5,600 nucleotides of DNA from Candidatus Saccharibacteria bacterium UBA2834 (GTDB lineage: Bacteria > Patescibacteriota > Saccharimonadia > Saccharimonadales > Saccharimonadaceae): contig DEGE01000028.1 of assembly GCA_002351365.1 (NCBI GenBank), positions 7,199-12,798 on the forward strand, written 5' to 3'. Shown here piece by piece: positions 1 through 4,785 of the stretch (positions are counted from its first letter, which is position 1; every line of letters starts with the position of its first letter). Under the pieces are notes generated by a model, which was not told where the DNA came from, searched no databases, and saw only the letters and a list, made by a program, of their open reading frames with translations. The translations under genes and the position numbers were made by a program.

Positions 1-772
1 TGCCAAGCTCGAAGCTGGTGAAATTATCGAGGTTCAACCGTTCGACGCAAACCGCGGTGGTTTGCTCGTAGAATACGAAGGTATTCGTGGCTTCTTGCCA
101 GTTTCACAACTTTCAGCAGAACACTATCCACGCGTTGGTGGTTCTGATAAGGACGAAATTTTGCAACGCCTCAATACGCTCGTTGGTCAAACGATCCGTG
201 TTCGCATTCTTGACGCTGATCGCAAGACGAACAAATTGATTCTTTCCGAGAAGGAAGCAATCAAGGATGGTCTCGCAGAACGCTTCGCTCAGCTCTCTGT
301 TGGCGACGTAGTGAAGGGTGTAGTGACCGGTGTTGTAGACTTTGGTATCTTCGTAAATGTAGACGGTATTGAAGGTCTCGTTCACATTTCCGAGATTTCT
401 TGGGAACGTGTTAATAGCCCAGCCGATTACGTAAAGGTTGGCGAAACTGTAGAGGCAAAGATTATTGCCATCGACAAAGATCGCTTAAGCCTCTCGATGA
501 AGCAACTTCAAGAAGATCCATGGCTTTCTGAGATTGCCAACTTCAAGAAGGGTGACAAAGTTGAAGGTACGATTACTCGTATCACTCCATTTGGTGCATT
601 TGTTCAGATTTCACCAGCCGTGGAGGCTTTGGTTCACGTTTCTGAGCTTGGTGAAGGCAGCGATGTTGATCCAGAGAAGATCTTTACGCTTAATGAGCGC
701 AAAGAATTCAAAATCCTCGACATCGACAAAGAAGGTCGCAAGATTTCTTTGAGCTTTACTGATAAAAAATAA
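1..772 (+). CDS. rpsA: Ribosomal protein S1-type RNA-binding protein, 5' end outside window
   Basis: The gene is cut by the window start. The reading frame is open from base 2, giving 256 visible residues up to a TAA stop. Three S1/OB-fold repeats are visible: residues 1-86 (its start missing), about 98-168, and about 182-254. The second carries VVDFGIFVNVDGIEGLVHISE and the third the parallel ITPFGAFVQI...VEALVHVSE; the second ends in LSLSMKQLQEDPW, a typical S1-repeat ending. In the known family, tandem S1 repeats bind single-stranded mRNA and help load it on the 30S subunit. E. coli S1 has six repeats; CPR versions are shorter, so perhaps one repeat is missing here, but that cannot be seen. 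There is no C-terminal tail beyond the last repeat. Arginine is encoded by CGC/CGT, as expected for a highly expressed gene. The gene is followed at once by a terminator, so it ends its transcription unit. A different multi-S1-repeat protein is possible but less likely. Confidence 0.88.
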   Translation, partial: AKLEAGEIIEVQPFDANRGGLLVEYEGIRGFLPVSQLSAEHYPRVGGSDKDEILQRLNTLVGQTIRVRILDADRKTNKLILSEKEAIKDGLAERFAQLSVGDVVKGVVTGVVDFGIFVNVDGIEGLVHISEISWERVNSPADYVKVGETVEAKIIAIDKDRLSLSMKQLQEDPWLSEIANFKKGDKVEGTITRITPFGAFVQISPAVEALVHVSELGEGSDVDPEKIFTLNERKEFKILDIDKEGRKISLSFTDKK

Positions 773-794
773 TCAGTAAAACGCACTATAAAAG

Positions 795-824
795 TATCCC
801 ATCCGCAGTGGTGGGATATTTTTT
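795..824 (+). terminator. Rho-independent terminator of the S1 gene
   Basis: A 9-bp stem pairs TATCCCATC (795-803) with GGTGGGATA (810-818), with one G-U wobble. The loop is 6 nt (804-809) and six T follow (819-824). It lies 22 bp after the S1 stop codon and separates that gene from infB, which has its own promoter. Confidence 0.9.
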
Positions 825-886
825 GATGTAAAATGGAAATAAGTATGGCGCGCGAACAATTGCCACTAATTCGACTATTGTGATTT

Positions 887-915
887 TTGCTATTTACCCT
901 CAGATGTGGTAGAAT
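887..915 (+). promoter_or_regulatory. Sigma70-type promoter for infB
   Basis: TTGCTA (887-892) matches the -35 consensus at 4 of 6 positions. After a 17-bp spacer comes TAGAAT (910-915), 5 of 6 to the -10 consensus, preceded by TGG (907-909), which makes it an extended -10. Transcription would start near 921-923, giving a leader of about 58 nt before the GTG of infB. It lies behind the upstream terminator, so infB would be transcribed independently of the S1 gene. Confidence 0.75.
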
Positions 916-929
916 TAAAGAAGTTTTTT

Positions 930-946
930 GCGTATTTTTTATACGT
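930..946 (+). other. Small hairpin in the infB leader
   Basis: GCGTAT (930-935) can pair with ATACGT (941-946) around a loop of five T, giving six pairs including one G-U. It sits about 10 nt into the predicted infB transcript, 20 nt before the SD. The stem is short and A/U-rich and only TTTCT follows, so it is a poor terminator. It could be a weak leader structure or chance. Confidence 0.25.
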
Positions 947-965
947 TTCTGTATCATCTAAGAAG

Positions 966-972
966 AAAGGAG
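966..972 (+). promoter_or_regulatory. Shine-Dalgarno site setting the GTG start of infB
   Basis: AAAGGAG ends 7 nt before the GTG at 980. No ATG in the frame nearby could replace it: the first internal in-frame Met (residue 38) lies inside the conserved IF2_N domain. The GTG start is therefore well supported. Confidence 0.85.
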
Positions 973-979
973 CTAGAAA

Positions 980-2752
980 GTGGAAGAAAAGGTAATACAG
1001 ATTTCTGGCTCGATTACGGTAGACGAGCTTGCGAATGCCTTGGGTGTATCTGTTACGCACCTGATTGGCGAGTTGTTTAAGAATGGTATCATGGCTACGA
1101 TCAATCAGCGCCTAGATGCCGAAACGGCGCAGATTATGACCGAAGAACTTGGTTTTACGAATGTGCGTTTTGAGAAAAAAGAGAATTCAGCCAAGATTCC
1201 GGGTATTAAGCGTGAGTTATCTAAAGATGCGAAATTGCGCCCACCTGTTGTGGCGGGGGTGGGGGATGTCGATCACGGTAAGACTACTTTATTGGATACT
1301 CTATTGAAGAAGAAGACGGTAGACGATGAGGCGGGTGGTATTACCCAGCACATCTCGGCTTATCAGCTAGAGTATAAAGATCGCAAAATTACTTTTTTGG
1401 ATACGCCGGGGCATGAGGCTTTTGCTGCGATTCGCCAGCATGGTGCAATGCTGACCGATATTGTGGTGATTGTGGTGGCGGCCGATGACGGCGTAAAGCC
1501 ACAGACGGCTGAGGCAATTAAGTTTGCCGAGGCGGCCAATGCAAAGATTATTGTGGCAATTAACAAGATTGATAAGGAAGGTGCAAACATTGATCGCACC
1601 AAAGCGCAGCTTGCGACAGATTTTAATCTCAATCCAGAAGAATGGGGTGGCGACACTATTATGGTGCCGATTTCCGCTAAAACTGGCGAAAATGTTGAGC
1701 AACTTTTGGACATGATTCTCTTAACGGCTGATATTGATGAGCTGAAAGCCGATGTAAATATTCCAGCGGAGGGTTTAGTAATTGAAAGCCATATGGAAGT
1801 CGGTAAGGGTTCGGTAGTGAATCTATTGGTGACTGGCGGTGAATTGAAGACTGGTGAATTTATTGTGGCTGGCAAAACTTATGCAAAAATCCGCACAATG
1901 GTGGACTGGCGCGGTAAGCCAAAGGGCAAAGCAACGCCTTCGACTCCAGTGGTAGTAACTGGCTTTAAGGAATTGCCAAACTTTGGTGATAAGTTCGAAG
2001 AAGTAGCCGACGAGAAGACGGCGCGCAAAATGGCGCTATTAAACGCACAGGCTGAAAGCAATGAAAGTGCTAGCGCGAATGTGACCAGTAGTGATTTGTT
2101 GCGCATGATGAATGTGGCAGATAATACGAAGACTTTCAATGTAATTGTAAAAGGTGACGTACAGGGTTCAGTAACGTCGGTAGTTGATTCATTGCGTCTA
2201 ATCGATACGCAGGGAGAAATTACCTTAAATATCGTTTCTACTGGTGTGGGCGCGATTTCCGAGAACGACGTCTATATGGCATCGGGTGGTAATACGGTAA
2301 TTTATGGCTTTAATGTATCCGTTCCAAATGCGATTGCTAAGATGGCAGAGCGTAATGGCGTGCCAGTGCGCGTGTTCCGCGTGATTTATGAATTGCTTGA
2401 CGACGCGAAGCACGATATGGAAGAAATGCTTGATGCGGAAGTGGTCGAAGAAGAAACGGGCGAACTCGAAGTTAAAGGTGTATTCCGAACCGATAAAACC
2501 GAAATTATTGCAGGTGGGCAGGTAACGAAGGGGCGCGTGTCGCCAGGTATGCTTTGCCGTTTCTATCGCAAGAAAGAATTATTGGGTGACGGTGAAGTAG
2601 TTAATGTGCAAGAGGGTAAGGTGGATGTACCTTCTCTTGCGGAGAGCGAAATTGGCGGCCTATCTTTCAAGACTACGAAAAAGATTCAGCTCGAGTTGGG
2701 TGATCGCATTGAATTCTTCGTGCGAGAATACAAGAAAAAGAAAATTCTATAG
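980..2752 (+). CDS. infB: Translation initiation factor IF-2
   Basis: IF2 is the GTPase that brings formyl-Met-tRNA to the 30S initiation complex and promotes 50S joining. Domains in order: IF2_N about 4-66; G domain about 88-250; beta-barrel domain II about 264-350; domain III about 385-470 (VKGDVQGS at 390-397); C-terminal domain IV to 590. G motifs: GDVDHGKT 95-102 (G1), GGITQH 119-124 (switch I), DTPGH 141-145 (G3), NKID 195-198 (G4), SAKTGEN 232-238 (G5). At 590 residues it is far shorter than E. coli IF2 (890), having one compact N domain and no long linker, as in reduced genomes. It starts at GTG behind AAAGGAG and ends in TAG. Oddities: Asp96 replaces the near-invariant His of G1, Ser126 replaces Gly in the usual QHIGAY, and the C-terminal formyl-Met pocket lacks several expected residues. 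nusA and rbfA, its common neighbours, are not seen. Confidence 0.97.
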   Translation: MEEKVIQISGSITVDELANALGVSVTHLIGELFKNGIMATINQRLDAETAQIMTEELGFTNVRFEKKENSAKIPGIKRELSKDAKLRPPVVAGVGDVDHGKTTLLDTLLKKKTVDDEAGGITQHISAYQLEYKDRKITFLDTPGHEAFAAIRQHGAMLTDIVVIVVAADDGVKPQTAEAIKFAEAANAKIIVAINKIDKEGANIDRTKAQLATDFNLNPEEWGGDTIMVPISAKTGENVEQLLDMILLTADIDELKADVNIPAEGLVIESHMEVGKGSVVNLLVTGGELKTGEFIVAGKTYAKIRTMVDWRGKPKGKATPSTPVVVTGFKELPNFGDKFEEVADEKTARKMALLNAQAESNESASANVTSSDLLRMMNVADNTKTFNVIVKGDVQGSVTSVVDSLRLIDTQGEITLNIVSTGVGAISENDVYMASGGNTVIYGFNVSVPNAIAKMAERNGVPVRVFRVIYELLDDAKHDMEEMLDAEVVEEETGELEVKGVFRTDKTEIIAGGQVTKGRVSPGMLCRFYRKKELLGDGEVVNVQEGKVDVPSLAESEIGGLSFKTTKKIQLELGDRIEFFVREYKKKKIL

Positions 2753-2766
2753 AGCTTATGCTTTTG

Positions 2767-2775
2767 TGTTAAAAT
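2767..2775 (+). promoter_or_regulatory. Extended -10 promoter element for the small gene
   Basis: TGT (2767-2769) followed by TAAAAT (2770-2775) is an extended -10 element in the 47-bp gap after infB. No good -35 is seen at 16-18 bp upstream (CTATAG at 17 bp), which an extended -10 can tolerate. The start would be near 2781-2783, giving a leader of about 18 nt that still includes the SD. Read-through from infB is also possible because no terminator separates the genes. Confidence 0.55.
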
Positions 2776-2785
2776 GGTGGTAAAT

Positions 2786-2791
2786 AGGAGG
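2786..2791 (+). promoter_or_regulatory. Shine-Dalgarno site of the small gene
   Basis: AGGAGG lies 8 nt before the ATG at 2800. It is the strongest SD in the window and confirms that the short gene is real and starts there. Confidence 0.85.
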
Positions 2792-2799
2792 TATTTGTC

Positions 2800-3216
2800 A
2801 TGTATAAATTTGGCGATGAATTCCTAGAAAGCGTTGGCTTATCCTCTATGCCAGAGGAGCAGAAGGCTGGTTTTCTGGAATACGCGCAAGACCAGTTCGA
2901 GACGAGAATTGGCGAAAGAATGAGCGCTGGGCTAACCGATACTCAACTTGAGGAGTTTGCGCGTATTATCGATAACGATGAGCCGACCATTCAATTCTTG
3001 TTGAGTCAGGCAGGTGATTATAAGAATAGTACGATTTATCAGGCATTATTAAAGAACGGTTCCCAAGATGGCAGTAAGGAAATTCTAAATGATTTCATAA
3101 CGGCTACTTGGTTAGGGAAAAATTGTCCCGACTATGCGCAAATTCTTGAAACAGTCCTAAAAGAACTACAAGAAGAAATTCGTAATCAAAAAGACGAAAT
3201 ATTAGCTAACGCTTAA
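2800..3216 (+). CDS. Small acidic helical protein of unknown function (DUF5663-like)
   Basis: 138 residues, starting at ATG behind a near-perfect SD and ending in TAA. No function can be assigned. The protein is acidic (Asp/Glu rich), has no signal peptide or membrane segment, and looks all-helical. The N-terminal part, FLESVGLSSMPEEQKAGFL (residues 8-25), resembles from memory the opening of DUF5663-type small proteins common in Patescibacteria. Residues 47-70 (TDTQLEEFARII...TIQFLLSQ) form a second helical block. The segment 104-128 (WLGKNCPDYAQIL then a charged helix) resembles the 'exhausted' C-terminal WL-K-PDY helix seen in such proteins. The tail is rich in Lys, Glu and Gln and could form a short coiled coil. 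It uses AGA for two arginines, unlike the S1 gene. It lies 47 bp after infB and converges on fmt. The family assignment is tentative; existence as a gene is well supported. Confidence 0.8.
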   Translation: MYKFGDEFLESVGLSSMPEEQKAGFLEYAQDQFETRIGERMSAGLTDTQLEEFARIIDNDEPTIQFLLSQAGDYKNSTIYQALLKNGSQDGSKEILNDFITATWLGKNCPDYAQILETVLKELQEEIRNQKDEILANA

Positions 3217-3247
3217 AAATACCCCCGATTATTGGGGGTATTTTTTT
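3215..3247. terminator. Bidirectional terminator shared by the small gene and fmt
   Basis: AAAAATACCCCC (3215-3226) pairs perfectly with GGGGGTATTTTT (3234-3245), giving 12 bp around a 7-nt loop. Seven T follow on the plus strand (3241-3247). On the minus strand the same hairpin is followed by five T, the complement of the A run at 3215-3219. The A run overlaps the last two bases of the small gene's TAA, and fmt ends 8 bp beyond the T run. It can therefore stop both converging transcripts. Confidence 0.92.
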
Positions 3248-3252
3248 GTGCT

Positions 3253-4140
3253 TTATTTTTTGAAGCCGTTTAGGAAGCTCTTTGCATCCATTTCCTTGGA
3301 ATTTTCTGGCAGTAGACGGTCGATTACGAAATATTTGCCGTCAGCGCAGAGCTGATCGAGTTCTGTCGTGGCTTGATCGGCGGCGTGTGCAGCGGTTATG
3401 GTGCAAGGCTTATTCAATAAAATGGTCTTGGATTTCGGAAAACCGGCAAAAGCTATAACCTCGCGTACGAGCTCCTGGGCGCCTTTCTCGGCGAATTTGA
3501 GCTCCGACTGTGACTTATCGAGCTTTGCCGTAAAAGTCGCTTGTGCTTCGTCCTGTGCGGTCTCAGGGGCATTTTTTGCGAGGGCTCCAGGCAAAACTTG
3601 CAAAAGTAGCTCAGTGCCTTTGGCGGCGAGCTGTTCGTAGAGTGATTGTTTGCTTGTTTCGGGGGTAATATCGATTTCGGCTTGAGCCAAGAGTGGCCCA
3701 GCATCCATAGCTTTGACGAGGCGCATAATTGAGACGCCGGTTGTTTGGTCATTATTAAGAAGTGCGCTCTCGATTGGGGTGGTGCCACGGTATTTTGGCA
3801 ATAGCGAAGGATGAATATTGATGATGCCGCCCGGAATGGCATTAATGGCGCTATCTGGAACGAGCTTACCGAAAGCGGCGAGGACTCCTAATTGCGGATG
3901 ATATTGCTCAATAATTGGCAATAACTCGGATGCTTTGGAAACATAATGGATTGGAATACCGGCTTGTTGGGCCTTAACGGCAATAGGGAATGGTTTGCGG
4001 ACGCGAGCGGCTGGCAATACCAGGGCGCAAATTTGATAATGATTTTCGATTAAAGCGTCAAAAATTGGCGTGCTAGCCTTGATGCCTTGAGCGAGTTGTT
4101 CGTTACCGAAGAAGATGATTTGATTATTCGTTGTCGTCAT
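3253..4140 (-). CDS. fmt: Methionyl-tRNA formyltransferase
   Basis: Fmt transfers the formyl group of 10-formyl-tetrahydrofolate to Met-tRNA(fMet) in the cytoplasm, making the initiator that IF2 selects. The 295 residues comprise an N-terminal Rossmann-type transferase domain (about 6-185) and a smaller C-terminal OB-like tRNA-binding domain (about 200-295). The catalytic triad is visible: Asn108 and His110 in INIHPSLLPKYRG (107-119) and Asp146 in AMDAGPL. The folate-side GVSIM (135-139) is present. The segment after strand 2 (41-53, with Arg46, Arg48, Lys49) is about five residues shorter than the E. coli loop that carries the basic GRGKK stretch contacting the tRNA. The C-terminal domain is also compact (E. 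coli Fmt has 315 residues). The ATG lies inside the end of def, so the two overlap by 17 bp and are surely co-transcribed. It ends in TAA next to the shared terminator. Confidence 0.95.
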   Translation of the reverse strand: MTTTNNQIIFFGNEQLAQGIKASTPIFDALIENHYQICALVLPAARVRKPFPIAVKAQQAGIPIHYVSKASELLPIIEQYHPQLGVLAAFGKLVPDSAINAIPGGIINIHPSLLPKYRGTTPIESALLNNDQTTGVSIMRLVKAMDAGPLLAQAEIDITPETSKQSLYEQLAAKGTELLLQVLPGALAKNAPETAQDEAQATFTAKLDKSQSELKFAEKGAQELVREVIAFAGFPKSKTILLNKPCTITAAHAADQATTELDQLCADGKYFVIDRLLPENSKEMDAKSFLNGFKK

Positions 4141-4726
4141 CTGGAAAGAGATCCTTGTTGCCTTTAATGTATTTGTTGTAATCGAGAGGGACTAAGTCGC
4201 CCTTGTCGTCTAGTTTGTAAAAGGCGTTTGGATCGTCTTTGATGTGGTCGATGAATAATATGCCATTGAGGTGATCGATTTCGTGCAAGATAGTGCGAGC
4301 AAGGAAATCGGTTGGCTTGAGACGAACTTCGGTGCCGTCGTCGAGCAGGGCTTTGATGCGAGCTTTGGCTGGGCGAGGAACCTTGCCATAAATGCTAGGT
4401 ACAGAAAGACAGCCTTCGTAATCGTAGAGCGTTTTGCCTTCGGTTTTGATAACTTCTGGGTTGATCAGAGCAATGAAGTTAGTGTTGTTTTTGTCGCTCA
4501 TATCTTCGCGTACAACAATAATGCGACGATTATAGCCAAGTTGCGGAGCGGCCATAGCGGCGGATAGCTCGAATTCATGCTCGTTCTCCCAATCGATGCA
4601 AGATTGAATCATTTCGTCGATGATCTTGCGTACTTCGTCGTCAATCTGAGAAATCTTGGTTGATTTTTGACGGAGTCGGGGGTCCGGCGTAACGATAACG
4701 GGTTTTTTCTCAACTTTTTTACTCAT
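4124..4726 (-). CDS. def: Peptide deformylase
   Basis: Def removes the N-formyl group from nascent proteins as they leave the ribosome, the step that reverses Fmt's work. The 200 residues contain all three family motifs. Motif 1 is SAAMAAPQ (55-62), where the usual form is GxGxAAxQ; Gln62 is kept but both glycines are replaced (Ser55, Ala57). Motif 2 is EGCLS (104-108), with metal ligand Cys106. Motif 3 is HEIDH (148-152), with metal ligands His148 and His152 and catalytic Glu149. An insertion-like stretch (about 76-84, MSDKNNTNF) and an acidic tail (DDDNE) extend it beyond the roughly 170 residues of E. coli Def. The start is ATG; no SD is seen upstream and the promoter lies so close that the transcript would be almost leaderless. 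It ends in TAA, overlapping fmt. Confidence 0.96.
   Translation of the reverse strand: MSKKVEKKPVIVTPDPRLRQKSTKISQIDDEVRKIIDEMIQSCIDWENEHEFELSAAMAAPQLGYNRRIIVVREDMSDKNNTNFIALINPEVIKTEGKTLYDYEGCLSVPSIYGKVPRPAKARIKALLDDGTEVRLKPTDFLARTILHEIDHLNGILFIDHIKDDPNAFYKLDDKGDLVPLDYNKYIKGNKDLFPDDDNE
4152..4156 (-). promoter_or_regulatory. Possible Shine-Dalgarno site of fmt, inside def
   Basis: On the minus strand AAGGA lies 11 nt before the fmt ATG, within the def coding region. The spacing is a little long. Together with the 17-bp overlap it suggests translational coupling between def and fmt. Confidence 0.5.
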
Positions 4727-4736
4727 ATTATTTGTT

Positions 4737-4745
4737 ATTTTAACA
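4737..4745 (-). promoter_or_regulatory. Extended -10 promoter element for def-fmt
   Basis: On the minus strand TGT (4745-4743) followed by TAAAAT (4742-4737) forms an extended -10, identical over 9 bases to the one before the small gene. The region 17 bp upstream reads TAGCTT, a poor -35. Transcription would start near 4731-4730, only about 4-5 nt before the def ATG. Read-through from priA is also likely, as no terminator hairpin is seen in the 56-bp gap. Confidence 0.5.
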
Positions 4746-4756
4746 TTTTTTAGGGG

Positions 4757-4785
4757 TAAAAGCTATTGCTTACGCTTAAAAGCTA
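4757..4785. repeat. 9-bp direct repeat upstream of the def promoter
   Basis: TAAAAGCTA occurs exactly at 4757-4765 and again at 4777-4785, with starts 20 bp apart, close to two helical turns. The first copy covers the place where a -35 element for def would lie; the second includes the priA stop codon. This spacing would suit a protein binding one DNA face, but the repeat is short and A/T-rich, so chance is possible. Confidence 0.4.

Noticed and set aside
62..772. TTG at 62 as the start of the S1 gene
   Set aside because: The frame is open back to base 2 and the upstream residues (EVQPFDANRGG) continue the S1 fold; no SD precedes the TTG.
833..883. 16-codon open frame (MEISMAREQLPLIRLL) before infB, considered as a leader peptide
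   Set aside because: It ends before the infB promoter, so it is not in the infB transcript; it has no SD and begins just after the S1 terminator T run.
634..957. Minus-strand open frame spanning the S1 end and the infB promoter region
   Set aside because: It crosses a terminator and promoter used by the plus strand and gives a basic, featureless peptide; it is a shadow of the S1 frame plus intergenic DNA.
773..979. Riboswitch or small RNA in the S1-infB gap
   Set aside because: Apart from the terminator, promoter and one weak hairpin, no conserved riboswitch core or second strong hairpin with a T run was seen.
1363..1875. Long open frame of 170 codons on the minus strand inside infB
   Set aside because: It lies opposite the conserved IF2 G domain, its product is low-complexity (Ser, Ile, Ala, Thr) with no recognisable domain, and it has no SD or promoter.
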